From positions 1 to 64,000 of the forward strand of contig CANSRZ010000005.1 of NCBI GenBank assembly GCA_947649575.1: 64,000 nucleotides of DNA, read 5' to 3'. The notes beneath the pieces are model-generated. The model was not told the DNA's origin. It was given only the letters and a program-made list of their open reading frames with translations, and searched no databases. This stretch comes from an uncultured Clostridia bacterium (lineage in GTDB: Bacteria > Bacillota > Clostridia > Christensenellales > UBA1242). Positions 45,373 to 56,403 of this stretch are shown here, in pieces. Both the position numbers and the translations under genes were made by a program. Every line of letters starts with the position of its first letter. Position 1 is the stretch's first letter.

Positions 45373-47439
45373 TTATGCTTTTTCTATGTGATTTATAAAT
45401 TTTGTTGTCTGAGAAGTCGAAATAAAGAACAATTTATGAAGCGCTCTTGTGGATGCAACATATAAAATGTTTTTATCAAGGCTGTTATTGTAATTTTCTT
45501 GATTTGCATAAGGAATAATTACAGCGTCAAACTCAATTCCCTTTGCGGTTGCGCAGGTTGTAAGCAAAATGCGGTTATTATAATCCTCTGGTTCTTCAAT
45601 ATATTTAAAGTTAAGTTTGCCTTTCAAAAGTTTTCCAAGTGCTTTTGCTTCTTTTTTACATTTGCAGATAACTGCAATGTGTTCATATTCTCCGCAGTCA
45701 CTCTCGATTATGTCTATAATAGCATTTGCTATGTTATCATCTTTTGTGTTGATAAGTTTTGGCTTGTCGCCATCACGATTTACATATTCAATATCTTTAA
45801 GCCCAAGCATATCATATGCAAAGTTTGCAATTTGCTTGGTTGAGCGATATGTTTTCTTAAGTTCAGTAAATTCTCCGCCCCACATTTCAGCCACAGTTTT
45901 CATATAGTTGTCTGGCAAGCATTTTTCAATGCATTGATTTTTATCTCCAAGAAGAATGCTTGGACAATTCCAGATTTTTTTGAACATATATAAGTCGACA
46001 GGGGTGAAATCCTGCATTTCGTCAATTATAAGATATTTTGCAGAGAAGTCATGCTTAAAGCCATAAAGATAATATTTTATCAGCATTAAAGCGCCTTTAT
46101 CCATATAAGCAACACGCTCAGACTTTGGAGTTTTTAAACCCATTCGAGTTAAGAAAATTTCAAAAACTTTATCAATATCATTTATTGGCAAGAAATTGTA
46201 AAGAAGTTTAACAAAACGCTCTTTCAGGCCTTTGTTTTGTTCTTTGTTATAATGTCTGCTTGTAGTAAACACCATTGCATATTGCCATGCAATTTTGTTT
46301 ATGCGCTCGCTGATTGTGTGACCTTTAAATGTATCAAAGAAAAGTTTGCGGGTCTGCTCTTCTGGGAAAGTAATTTGTTCTTTAACATGTCCCTCTTCGT
46401 CAACAGCAGTTACAAAGTTAAGCGTTTGTGGAGTAAAGGTGTCTGCAAGGTCACCTTTCAAAAATTTGAGAAGTTCATCAAGATATTCAAAGCTCGACTT
46501 GAATGAAATTTCATCAAGCTCTTCTTGTTTTGGATTTGTAGCAAGTTCATCAAGCATTTCTTCACGACTTTGCAAGGTTTTTTTAAGTTCAGCCGACGCA
46601 ATTTGAGCAAATGTTGTTTCTACAAGATTATCCTCGCCAAGTTCTGGCAAAACATCAGAAATATAGCCTGAGAATACATTGTTTGGTGAAATAATTAAGA
46701 TATCATTGCTTTTTAGTGTTTTGCGATGTCTGTACAATAGATATGCGGCGCGGTGCAGGGCAATAGAAGTTTTGCCTGAGCCTGCCACACCTTGAATAAC
46801 CATGTGATCAAACTCTTCAGTGCGGACAATTTTGTTTTGTTCCTTTTGAATAGTTGAAACAATCTGCTTCATTTTGCTTGATGTGTTTTTGCTTAAAATA
46901 TCTTGCAAAATTTCGTCTTGAATAGTTAAATTTGTATCAAAATATGATTTTAATATGCCGTTTTCGATTTTGTATTGACGTTTTAAAGTAAGTTTTCCAG
47001 CAGTGGCTTTGCGGTCTACATAATAAAATGCTCTGCCAGGTTCAAAGTCATAATACATAGAAGAGATTGGTGCGCGCCAGTCATAAACATAGATTTTGTC
47101 TTTATCATTGATTGTGCCAAGACCTATATATATTTGGTCATTTTCTGTTTGCCCATCAGCTGTAAAGTCAATGCGGGCAAAATAAGGGGAGGTAAGTTGT
47201 TTTTCAAGGCGATGTCGAGTCTTAACAAGCTCAGTGAGTGTATCATCGGCTTGGGCGAGGTCGGTGTAGTAACGGATAAGGTTTCCGTCTTTGGAAAGTT
47301 CATAATAGTTGTCAGTGATATATTGTTTATCCTTATCAACCTGAAAGCCAAGCATTTCAATTTTGCTTATTGCTTTGTCGACCTCTTTTTGTATGCAGTC
47401 ATGCGTAGCATTAAAATATTGTTGTTCTATTTTGTCCAT
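45373..47439 (-). CDS. HelD-like superfamily 1 helicase, 688 aa
   Basis: A UvrD-like ATPase of the HelD type, which in known cases removes stalled RNA polymerase from DNA. The start is ATG 47439 (MDKIEQQYF): upstream codons of the track ORF would run through the cloverleaf palindrome, and GGGGGTAAG lies before this ATG. The N-terminal coiled coil (residues 10-80), the early WRAPISSMYY motif (about 121-130), Walker A GVAGSGKTS (217-225), Walker B LIIDEMQDF and the C-terminal motif region VASTRA all fit. It lies downstream of gyrA in the same direction. Confidence 0.88.
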   Translation of the reverse strand: MDKIEQQYFNATHDCIQKEVDKAISKIEMLGFQVDKDKQYITDNYYELSKDGNLIRYYTDLAQADDTLTELVKTRHRLEKQLTSPYFARIDFTADGQTENDQIYIGLGTINDKDKIYVYDWRAPISSMYYDFEPGRAFYYVDRKATAGKLTLKRQYKIENGILKSYFDTNLTIQDEILQDILSKNTSSKMKQIVSTIQKEQNKIVRTEEFDHMVIQGVAGSGKTSIALHRAAYLLYRHRKTLKSNDILIISPNNVFSGYISDVLPELGEDNLVETTFAQIASAELKKTLQSREEMLDELATNPKQEELDEISFKSSFEYLDELLKFLKGDLADTFTPQTLNFVTAVDEEGHVKEQITFPEEQTRKLFFDTFKGHTISERINKIAWQYAMVFTTSRHYNKEQNKGLKERFVKLLYNFLPINDIDKVFEIFLTRMGLKTPKSERVAYMDKGALMLIKYYLYGFKHDFSAKYLIIDEMQDFTPVDLYMFKKIWNCPSILLGDKNQCIEKCLPDNYMKTVAEMWGGEFTELKKTYRSTKQIANFAYDMLGLKDIEYVNRDGDKPKLINTKDDNIANAIIDIIESDCGEYEHIAVICKCKKEAKALGKLLKGKLNFKYIEEPEDYNNRILLTTCATAKGIEFDAVIIPYANQENYNNSLDKNILYVASTRALHKLFFISTSQTTKFINHIEKA

Positions 47440-47485
47440 AATTTTCTTACCCCCATTTTTTTGTTTAGAAACATATATGTAGGTT

Positions 47486-47582
47486 GTGCAACTTTTCCAC
47501 ACCAAATTGCTTTTGCAATTTGGAGTTAAAGCCAATTTTTCAAATTGGCTTTGCAAACTGAAAGTTTGCGGAAAAGTTGCGC
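47486..47582. repeat. Cloverleaf (four-way junction) palindrome
   Basis: An outer 13-bp stem (47486-47498 with 47570-47582, one G-U) encloses three perfect hairpins: 47502-47523 (9-bp stem, TTTT loop), 47528-47552 (11-bp stem, TTC loop) and 47553-47569 (7-bp stem, GAA loop). The second and third hairpins and the outer stem abut without unpaired bases. It lies between gyrA and the helicase. It could be a structured 3'/5' UTR RNA or a small palindromic mobile element. Confidence 0.8.
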
Positions 47583-47635
47583 TAAACATTATAATTCTTA
47601 TATTCCCTTTCTTACTCTTCAATTTGTTCTACAGT

Positions 47636-50227
47636 TTATTCATCTGAAACATCTTCACTGTTAACTTCAATAGTCTGTCCGTTTTCTGCAACAGGGACAT
47701 CTTCACTGTTATTTTCAACTATGACAGGATTGCCGTTTTCGTCAAGTTGAGGTTCATCAGGCTCTTTTAAGGTTATTGCAACCGCTACAATCTTAGCGTC
47801 ATTTTTCAGCCTCATAATGCGTACGCCCTGGCTAACTCTTGAAAGCCAGCTGATGTCGTCAAGAGGAGTTCTGATAACAACACCATTATCAGCAATAAGC
47901 ATAATGTCGCTGTCGTCATGAACTTGTTTGAGTGAAACAAGTTTTCCAGTTTTGTCATTAAATACGCCAGCTTTAACACCCATTCCGCCACGAGCCTGAA
48001 CACGATATTCATTCACATTGCTGCGTTTGCCATAGCCATTTTCAGTTATTGTGATAATCTGAGCATCTTTATCTTCATAATCGCCAGCTTTGATGACAAC
48101 CATATCAACGATTTCATCTTTTGCAGAAATTTTCATACTACGCACGCCTTGACTGTCACGACCCACTCTGCGAACATCTTTTTCACTAAAACGAATACAT
48201 TTGCCTGCTCGGCTAGCAATCAAAATATGGTCATCGCCATCAGATTGTGCAACACCAATAAGTTCATCACCATTAACAAGCTTGATTGCAATCTTGCCAA
48301 CTTTGCGGATTGAGTGGAATTCAGAAAATCTTGTCTTTTTGATATATCCGCGCTTTGTTGCCATAATCAGATTGCCGCAAATGTGGTCAGGGGATGGAAT
48401 GATTGTTGTAACTTTTTCTTCTGGGGCAAGTTGCAAAAGATTAACAACTGCTCTGCCTTTTGCAGTGCGTTGTGCTTCTGGGATTTCATAAGCTTTTATG
48501 CTGTAAACTCGCCCAAGGGTTGTAAAGAAGAATAAGTCGTCATGAGTGTTTGTAACAAACATATGCTCAACATAGTCCTCTTCCTTGGTTTTATGAGCTG
48601 TTATGCCTACGCCACCACGGTGTTGAGATTTGTATTCACTAACTGACATGCGCTTGATATAGCCCTCATGAGTGAGTGAAACAATAACATCTTCTTTCTC
48701 AATGAGGTCAGCGATGTCAATTCCGCCAGCGTCAAGAGAGATTTCAGTTTTTCTAGCGTCGCCGTAATCAGCCTTAATTTTTTCAAAGCCCTCTTTAAGA
48801 ATTTGCAAAATACGTTCAGGTTTTTCGAGTATATCTTTAAGGTCGGTGATTAATGCTTCAAGTTCAGCGAGTTCTTGATTAAGTTTTTCAACTTCAAGTT
48901 TTGCAAGTTTAGAAAGTTTCATTTCAAGAATAGCATTAGCTTGAATTTCGTCAAGTTCAAAGTTTTCGCAAAGTTTAACCATTGCGTCTTGACGGTCATC
49001 AGCCGATTTGATAACGCGGATAACTTCATCAATGTTTGCAAGCGCGATTACAAGACCTTTTACGATATGTTCACGCTCTTCGGCCTTTGCAAGGTCAAAC
49101 TTAGTCTTGCGAGTAAGCACTTCTTTTTGATGTTCAAGATAGTAATAAAGCATTTCTTTAAGATTGCAAATTTTTGGAGTATTATTTACGATTGCAAGGA
49201 AGATGATTCCTGAGCCTTTTTGAAGTTGAGTATGTTTATACAACGCATTTAACACAACTTGAGCATTTGCGTCTTTTTTGATATCAACAACAACGCGCAT
49301 TCCCTCACGGTCAGACTCTTCTTTAATATCGCTAATTCCCTCAACGCGCTTGTTTTTAACAAGGTCAACCATTTGCAAAATAAATTGCTCTTTGTTTACT
49401 TGATAAGGAAGTTCTGTTATGATAATGCGTTGTTTGCCAGAGGCTGTTTCTTCAATTTCAGCACGGCCTCTTACAACAATTCCGCCACGACCAGTTTTAT
49501 AAGCATGTTTAACAGCCGTTCTGCCCATAATGATACCACCAGTAGGATAATCAGGTGCAGGAATATATTTGATAAGTTCGTCAATCTCAATGTCAGGATT
49601 GTCTATCATAGCCTCTAAACCGTTCAAAACTTCTGTAAGGTTATGAGGTGGAATATTTGTAGCCATACCAACCGCAATACCATCTGCGCCGTTCACTAAC
49701 AGGTTAGGAAATTTTGCAGGCAGAATCACAGGCTCTTCCAGAGTGTTGTCAAAGTTAGGCTTAAAGTCGACAGTGTTTTTGTCTATATCTTCAAGCATTA
49801 AAGCAGCAATCTTTGAAAGACGTGCCTCTGTGTAACGAGAAGCAGCGGGAGGGTCTCCGTCAACAGAACCAAAGTTACCTTGACCGTCTACAAGAGGATA
49901 GCGGATAGAGAAATCTTGGGCAAGACGAACGAGTGCGTCATAAACAGAGCTATCGCCGTGAGGGTGATATTTACCCATAACTTCACCCACAATTCTTGCC
50001 GACTTCTTAGTTGGTTTATCATAAAAGTTGTTCATTTCACCCATACCAAAAAGTATGCGTCTATGAACTGGTTTCAAACCGTCCCTTACATCTGGGATTG
50101 CACGCGAGATATTAACCGCCATAGCGTAAGAAATAAAGGACCTTTTCAAATTGTCCACAGTATCAATTTTTTCGACCTTAGTTGATTGGAATATCTCCTC
50201 TAAAGGCTTTTTTTCATTTTTGTCCAT
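47636..50227 (-). CDS. gyrA: DNA gyrase subunit A, 863 aa
   Basis: The DNA cleavage and wrapping subunit of gyrase. ATG 50227 follows GGAGAG; the TTG start of the track is four codons earlier and less likely. The catalytic Tyr is in ASRYTEAR (Tyr 132). [14 protein letters not shown] keeps Ser and Asp at the positions where quinolone-resistance changes occur. The C-terminal beta-pinwheel has QHRGGVG at the GyrA-box position, with fewer basic residues than QRRGGKG, and a similar QARGGMG later. The tail is strongly acidic. It is separated from gyrB by a three-gene block. Confidence 0.95.
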   Translation of the reverse strand: MDKNEKKPLEEIFQSTKVEKIDTVDNLKRSFISYAMAVNISRAIPDVRDGLKPVHRRILFGMGEMNNFYDKPTKKSARIVGEVMGKYHPHGDSSVYDALVRLAQDFSIRYPLVDGQGNFGSVDGDPPAASRYTEARLSKIAALMLEDIDKNTVDFKPNFDNTLEEPVILPAKFPNLLVNGADGIAVGMATNIPPHNLTEVLNGLEAMIDNPDIEIDELIKYIPAPDYPTGGIIMGRTAVKHAYKTGRGGIVVRGRAEIEETASGKQRIIITELPYQVNKEQFILQMVDLVKNKRVEGISDIKEESDREGMRVVVDIKKDANAQVVLNALYKHTQLQKGSGIIFLAIVNNTPKICNLKEMLYYYLEHQKEVLTRKTKFDLAKAEEREHIVKGLVIALANIDEVIRVIKSADDRQDAMVKLCENFELDEIQANAILEMKLSKLAKLEVEKLNQELAELEALITDLKDILEKPERILQILKEGFEKIKADYGDARKTEISLDAGGIDIADLIEKEDVIVSLTHEGYIKRMSVSEYKSQHRGGVGITAHKTKEEDYVEHMFVTNTHDDLFFFTTLGRVYSIKAYEIPEAQRTAKGRAVVNLLQLAPEEKVTTIIPSPDHICGNLIMATKRGYIKKTRFSEFHSIRKVGKIAIKLVNGDELIGVAQSDGDDHILIASRAGKCIRFSEKDVRRVGRDSQGVRSMKISAKDEIVDMVVIKAGDYEDKDAQIITITENGYGKRSNVNEYRVQARGGMGVKAGVFNDKTGKLVSLKQVHDDSDIMLIADNGVVIRTPLDDISWLSRVSQGVRIMRLKNDAKIVAVAITLKEPDEPQLDENGNPVIVENNSEDVPVAENGQTIEVNSEDVSDE

Positions 50228-50243
50228 AAAACTCTCCAATTAT

Positions 50244-50268
50244 CAACTTTTCTTCAAAAGAAAAGTTG
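50244..50268. repeat. Palindrome upstream of gyrA
   Basis: CAACTTTTCT/AGAAAAGTTG, 10-bp arms with a five-base loop, followed by GCAAAAGAAA. Very similar sequences occur at 57924 and, inverted, at 58129. Confidence 0.7.
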
Positions 50269-50278
50269 CAAAAGAAAT

Positions 50279-50830
50279 TTATTTAGCTTGAGAAAGTTGT
50301 TTTAATGTTTCAAAATATCTATTAAAATGTAATTTCATTTTATTATCAAAGTTTTTTGTAATCACAGTCATGTTTTCTTCTATATCATTAATTATCTGTC
50401 TTGCACAAGCATAAACATTCATATCTACTACATCACTATTTTTAATAATCTCATTTTTATTTGTTGTTAGCCTAGCTTCCAAGATGGAGCCTTCTGGGAC
50501 TTCAGTAATATAAACTTTTTCGTCAACTACTGATATTTGTATTAATCCTGGCTCTTGGTCAAATCGCATAAAGTTTAGTTTTTGCGGATTAGCAATAGCA
50601 TCAACAAAAAATTTAACAATTGAAACAGCAATATTATCACTAAAACAATTTTCCAATGCATAGCCAAAATACACACATTTGGCTTGCTTTTCATTATTTT
50701 GTAAATAAGCAATACAATTATAAATAGAGAAATCGTCATTGATTATCAACTTAAAACTTGGGGCTTTGCTTTGTTCCATTTGTTTTAAAACATTGTCGAT
50801 TTTATCAACATATTCTTTATTTTTGTCCAT
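50279..50830 (-). CDS. Hypothetical protein, 183 aa
   Basis: AAAGGAG six bases before ATG 50830 (MDKNKEYVDK) sets the start 22 codons into the track ORF. The product is soluble and mixed alpha/beta, with no recognised family. It is the last gene of a tight three-gene block, ten bases after the MazG-like gene and just before gyrA in the same direction. Nothing visible indicates an enzyme active site. Confidence 0.65.
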   Translation of the reverse strand: MDKNKEYVDKIDNVLKQMEQSKAPSFKLIINDDFSIYNCIAYLQNNEKQAKCVYFGYALENCFSDNIAVSIVKFFVDAIANPQKLNFMRFDQEPGLIQISVVDEKVYITEVPEGSILEARLTTNKNEIIKNSDVVDMNVYACARQIINDIEENMTVITKNFDNKMKLHFNRYFETLKQLSQAK

Positions 50831-50840
50831 ATTTTCTCCT

Positions 50841-51164
50841 TTAATTTTGCAATTTTCTCTCTTTATATTCTTTAACTTTTTCTTTGCCTTTTTCAATTTT
50901 AGCTAAACGGATTTTTTCAATTTCGTCAAAACCGTCAAAAATGTAAGCGAGTTCTTCAATACAAATTTCAACATCGGCAATGCAGTCATAAAGAGTAGCC
51001 AAAAGCTGTTGTTTTTTGCTTTCAGTGTCATCAACTGCCATACGTTTGTATTTGCAAATGGCTTTTGTAAGTTCGCTCATCTCTTCAATGGTGATTTGCA
51101 GTATCCAATCATCACCAAAAGTTTCCATATATTGTTTGTAAGGGTTTACATCATACTTTTTCAT
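50841..51164 (-). CDS. MazG-like nucleotide pyrophosphohydrolase, 107 aa
   Basis: AAGGAG before ATG 51164 (MKKYDVNPYK) sets the start. The protein is all-helical, with IEEMSELTKAICK near residue 25 and DCIADVEICIEEL near residue 66. These match the EExxE and ExxD-type metal-binding helices of the all-alpha NTP pyrophosphatase (MazG) superfamily, which cleaves non-canonical or excess nucleoside triphosphates to monophosphates. The first 14 bases overlap the end of the upstream fusion gene, so the two are translationally coupled. Substrate is unknown; assignment is by motif only. Confidence 0.65.
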   Translation of the reverse strand: MKKYDVNPYKQYMETFGDDWILQITIEEMSELTKAICKYKRMAVDDTESKKQQLLATLYDCIADVEICIEELAYIFDGFDEIEKIRLAKIEKGKEKVKEYKERKLQN

Positions 51165-51729
51165 TAGGTTTCTCCTTATAAATAATTTCTTTGCCATGTG
51201 CTTTAGCGTAAGCGATTTCTTCTTTAACGCTTTCGCCAATATAGCCATCAATGTTTACAATATAGATTGCATCTGAAATATCAATCTTTTTGTAATGAAT
51301 TTGTGCAACAATTTCTTTTTCGTTATCGTTTAATGGCTTATTGCTAAACACAGGTTGAAGCACACACCAATTATTTTTAAGTTCAAGTTCCATAGCAATA
51401 TCAATCATTTCTTTTTGAAATTTCATACTGCCACAAATTGTTACGGTCTTTATGTGTTTATCTTTTTTATCTCTAAACGCAATGGCACAAATTAAAATAA
51501 TCAGACAAAAGGCTAGTTCAAGGCTTGTTTCTACAATCAACATGACGGTGTCTGTGCAAAGCACTGCGTAAAGCGAGTAAGATATTGAACTGAAAACCCA
51601 AAGGCACCACGACCAAATGCTTAAATCTTCGGCTTGTTTTGTTCGCAAGCATTTGACAATTTGTGGGAAATATGAAATAAAGGTGCAAATTGAAACAATG
51701 ATTAAAAGTATATTTCCTAATGTTTCCAT
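51151..51729 (-). CDS. PQ-loop membrane domain fused to a deoxyribosyltransferase-like domain, 192 aa
   Basis: Residues 1 to about 87 hold three hydrophobic segments and the motif FISYFPQIVKCLRTKQAEDLS, a half-size PQ-loop (MtN3/SWEET-like) unit. Residues 94-190 (TVTICGSMKFQKEM, then DAIYIVNIDGYIGESVKEEIAYAKAHGKEI) resemble the nucleoside 2-deoxyribosyltransferase-like/DUF4406 fold, including its catalytic-type Glu near the end. The two parts are in one frame with AAAGGAG before ATG. I know of no standard family with this layout. Overlap with the MazG-like gene suggests a joint role on nucleotides, perhaps at the membrane. Confidence 0.7.
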   Translation of the reverse strand: METLGNILLIIVSICTFISYFPQIVKCLRTKQAEDLSIWSWCLWVFSSISYSLYAVLCTDTVMLIVETSLELAFCLIILICAIAFRDKKDKHIKTVTICGSMKFQKEMIDIAMELELKNNWCVLQPVFSNKPLNDNEKEIVAQIHYKKIDISDAIYIVNIDGYIGESVKEEIAYAKAHGKEIIYKEKPNEKV

Positions 51730-51780
51730 TTCTTCTCCTTTGTTAAGAACGAATATAATTTGTATTTTCTATCTGTATGC

Positions 51781-51804
51781 TGACAGTCGTGCAACATCTG
51801 GTTG

Positions 51805-51805
<1 letters not shown>
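51781..51805 (-). repeat. Repeat unit 3' of gyrB
   Basis: On the minus strand GCAACCAGATGTTGC followed by ACGACTGTCA begins at the gyrB stop codon. It matches 23 of 25 bases of the unit after the ABC-F gene at 22821-22845. Confidence 0.7.
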
Positions 51806-53844
<2,039 letters not shown>

Positions 53845-54029
53845 TTATATTATATAATAGGGAAAAAATCAAGTGTTTAAACAAAATATTGTACATAAGC
53901 TCCGAAAAATTTGTCATAAACTACAAAATATATAATTTAATGGCTTTTTAACAAAATAACCTTGTCAATATGCTCAAATATTTGATTTTTTGACGTTTTT
54001 GTGCTAAAATATTAAGCAATGAGGAATTT

Positions 54030-54698
54030 ATGAAAGAAGGAAATAAAAAAGAGGTAATTAAATCAAATATAGAAACAAATATAGTTGATAAACAAAATGT
54101 CAATAAAAAAGAAGAATGGCTTCGAATTTTAAAATTTGTGCTGTTTTCAATTTCAGCAGGTGCTATTCAAATGGTTTCGTCACTACTCTTAAAACTTGTT
54201 ATACTTGACCATTTTATTTCAGCAGAATCTACTATTTTTTTCATAACTGAACAAGCAACAAGCACTTTTATTGCAGATACTGTGGGGCTTGCACTTTCAG
54301 TTGTTTGGAATTTTACTTTTAATCGAAAATTCACTTTCAAAGCTGCTAACAATGTGCCAATTGCAATGCTTCTTGCATTTTTGTTCTATATTCCTTTTTA
54401 TCCATTTCAAATTTGGTATATTGCCACAATAGAAAAGGCGTTGACGGCAAGTTTAGGAGGCTCTTTTGCCTATATCATAGGCCTCGTAACTTGCATGATA
54501 ATAAATTTTGTTCTAGAATTTTTATGGCAAACATTTGTTGTTTTCAGAAAAAGCATTGATACAAATAATCTCGCAAAAAAGCAAAAAGATAAAGAGGGGG
54601 ATAACAACTCTAAAATATCAGAAAAAGCCGAAAATAAGGGCAAAAAAAGCGAAATTAAGGCTAAAATAAACACAAATAACAAAAAAGAAGATAATTAG
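54030..54698 (+). CDS. GtrA-like membrane protein, 222 aa
   Basis: A GtrA/flippase-like family protein with four TM segments (about 35-60, 78-98, 112-132 and 145-168) and the signature WNFTFNRKFTFK after the second. GtrA proteins help move lipid-linked sugars across the membrane. Charged extensions at both ends are unusual: about 30 Lys/Asn-rich residues before and 50 Lys-rich residues after. GAGGAA precedes ATG. It diverges from gyrB across a 224-base AT-rich spacer. No glycosyltransferase partner is adjacent. Confidence 0.85.
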   Translation: MKEGNKKEVIKSNIETNIVDKQNVNKKEEWLRILKFVLFSISAGAIQMVSSLLLKLVILDHFISAESTIFFITEQATSTFIADTVGLALSVVWNFTFNRKFTFKAANNVPIAMLLAFLFYIPFYPFQIWYIATIEKALTASLGGSFAYIIGLVTCMIINFVLEFLWQTFVVFRKSIDTNNLAKKQKDKEGDNNSKISEKAENKGKKSEIKAKINTNNKKEDN

Positions 54699-54709
54699 TC
54701 TTCTTTTTT
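54681..54709. terminator. Bidirectional terminator
   Basis: AAAAAAGAAGA/TCTTCTTTTTT stem around the stop codons of two convergent genes, which overlap by four bases. Confidence 0.8.
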
Positions 54710-55267
54710 TCTTGTGCTGACAAAAGAAAAGTTTATATTTTTAAGTTTAACCCAATAACTTTTGTCTTGCAAAATTAATGTTCCTCTGTAAAATATTTTG
54801 GCAGACCTGATTTCATCTTTTCCTTTTTCATGATATTTGATGTTGTAAAAATTATAACCTAAAAGGTTTAGCAGCGGGTTGATATAATAAAGTGAATTGT
54901 TGATATACACAATGCCAATCATGACAAGAATTGCAACGTAAATGCAATAGTTGCTCATATTGGCAAGATCAAGCGGGATAGCAAAAAACACAAACAGTGA
55001 AAAATAGCCTAAAAAGTGTTGGTCAGTTATGTTTTGCTTTTCAGTTATAATAACTTCTTTTGCTTGGTCACTTTCAAATTTGATATTCCAAACAAGACCA
55101 ACAATGCCTAAAGTGATAAGTGCAAGTAAAGTGGTCAGATTTAAAGTATTAAGCACATTAAAATGCAGATTGTCGTTAATAATTTCAACAATCAGCTTAA
55201 TCAAAATCAAAATATACATAGGCATAAACGCGGATATATACAAAAGAAGATTTTTAATAAAGGTCAT
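54695..55267 (-). CDS. Hypothetical membrane protein, about 190 aa
   Basis: Four hydrophobic segments (near residues 5-25, 40-60, 85-105 and 110-130 from the chosen start) precede a C-terminal soluble part of about 55 residues rich in Lys and aromatic residues. The start is uncertain: neither ATG 55267 nor the TTG at 55303 has a ribosome binding site. I prefer ATG. The gene follows a terminator and overlaps the end of the convergent GtrA-like gene. No family is recognised. Confidence 0.6.
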   Translation of the reverse strand: MTFIKNLLLYISAFMPMYILILIKLIVEIINDNLHFNVLNTLNLTTLLALITLGIVGLVWNIKFESDQAKEVIITEKQNITDQHFLGYFSLFVFFAIPLDLANMSNYCIYVAILVMIGIVYINNSLYYINPLLNLLGYNFYNIKYHEKGKDEIRSAKIFYRGTLILQDKSYWVKLKNINFSFVSTRKKED

Positions 55268-55307
55268 AATGTTAGTATTTGCTAACTCATGCAATATATT
55301 CAAATAA

Positions 55308-55332
55308 AAAACTAGACTATAAAGCCTAGTTC
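55308..55332 (-). terminator. Terminator-like hairpin
   Basis: On the minus strand AACTAGGCTTTATAGTCTAGTT is followed by TTTTT. It separates the tRNA unit from the membrane protein gene. Confidence 0.55.
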
Positions 55333-55372
55333 AATTTGTTTTCGGTTATAGGATAAACCACTCCCGACAACG

Positions 55373-55440
55373 AGGTTATATCTTTGATATAACCTAATAA
55401 ATTAAAAAACCTAAATCAAACAAAAGTTCAATTTAGGTTT
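55373..55440 (-). terminator. Two hairpins after tRNA-fMet
   Basis: The first (55404-55440) pairs AACCTAAAT with ATTTAGGTT and has a T6 tail on the minus strand. The second (55373-55395) is a perfect 10-bp AGGTTATATC stem with three-base loop. Confidence 0.75.
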
Positions 55441-55444
55441 AATC

Positions 55445-55521
55445 TGGTTGCGGGAGTTGGATTTGAACCAACGACCTTCGGGTTATGAGCCCGACGAGCT
55501 TCCGAGCTGCTCTATCCCGCG
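55445..55521 (-). tRNA. Initiator tRNA-Met (CAT anticodon)
   Basis: Complete 77-base cloverleaf with encoded CCA. The 5' end CGCGGGA faces TCCCGCA, so position 1 is C against A72, the mismatch that marks initiator tRNAs. The anticodon stem has the GGG/CCC pairs (TCGGGCTCATAACCCGA) that are also initiator-specific. Confidence 0.96.
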
Positions 55522-55538
55522 ACATAAGATACTTTGCT

Positions 55539-55567
55539 ATTATACCTTGCAAAAAACTATTTGTCAA
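55539..55567 (-). promoter_or_regulatory. Consensus promoter of tRNA-fMet
   Basis: On the minus strand perfect TTGACA and TATAAT boxes with a 17-base spacer. The start should fall near 55532, about 11 bases before the mature tRNA. Confidence 0.9.
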
Positions 55568-55671
55568 CACTTTTTTGCAATTTATTTTCATTATATGCTC
55601 TTTTTTTGTTAATATTATCAAATTAATTAAGATTTTTGCCGTTTTATGTTATAATTGGGCTAGGAGAGTTT

Positions 55672-56379
55672 ATGCCAAAGTTTGAAAATCAACATTATAT
55701 TATCAACTATCCACAAGAACTTGAGGAATTTATTCAAAAATCTGTTGACAATGCTGAAAGTAGAAAGCAGGTTTTTGAAGATTTGTTTGAAATTGATTGG
55801 GATAATTTGCCTAAGATGAAAGCCAGTTTTTTTATAACAAGAGAAGAGTTTTTGAAATATATAAAAGAACTTAATGGTTTTGTTCCTGGACCAAATGCAA
55901 TCGGTTGTTTTTGTGACGGGGAAATTCAAGCACTTGTTGATATTGAAAATATGTACAAAAACAATTCTCTTTACACACTGGCACATGAAACAATTCATTT
56001 GTTTATTCAAAAGATTTATAAAGATAAAAACAGAAATTATATTGAGGAAAGAATTCGCTGGTTTGATGAAGCCTATGCATATTATCTTGAGCGCCCGCGC
56101 GACAATAGTTATAACAAACATTATTATGACAAAGCATTAGCGTTAAAAGAAGTTGCGCAAATGGACGTAAATATTTTGGATGACAGAGCAAAATTAAATA
56201 ATGAAAAATATAACAGTTACAACATTTTCCAAGTGCTTGGCAAATATATTTTTGATAACAATTTGCAAAAAGAATATTTGAGGCTATTGAAAGATAATCC
56301 ACGCCAGTTAAGAAAAATAGGTGAAACAATCTTGAAAAAATCGGTCGAATATATTTTGCAAATTGTATTTAAAGTATGA
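55672..56379 (+). CDS. HExxH metallopeptidase-like protein, 235 aa
   Basis: AGGAG seven bases before ATG 55672 sets the start, 12 codons into the track ORF. LAHETIHLFIQ (near residue 104) supplies an HExxH zinc site, and WFDEAYAYY about 25 residues later supplies the third ligand Glu in the style of M1/MA-like gluzincins. No signal peptide or TM is visible, so it should be cytoplasmic. The exact family is not identified. TATAAT lies 16 bases before the start codon. fabG-like SDR follows after 24 bases. Confidence 0.7.
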   Translation: MPKFENQHYIINYPQELEEFIQKSVDNAESRKQVFEDLFEIDWDNLPKMKASFFITREEFLKYIKELNGFVPGPNAIGCFCDGEIQALVDIENMYKNNSLYTLAHETIHLFIQKIYKDKNRNYIEERIRWFDEAYAYYLERPRDNSYNKHYYDKALALKEVAQMDVNILDDRAKLNNEKYNSYNIFQVLGKYIFDNNLQKEYLRLLKDNPRQLRKIGETILKKSVEYILQIVFKV

Positions 56380-56403
56380 TATAATTATATTAAGGAGAAA
56401 GCA

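Noticed and set aside
55340-55396. A second, decayed initiator tRNA beside tRNA-fMet, because CCACTCCCGACAACG resembles the tRNA 3' end.
   Set aside because: The match is only about 12 bases with gaps, and no other tRNA arm is recognisable.
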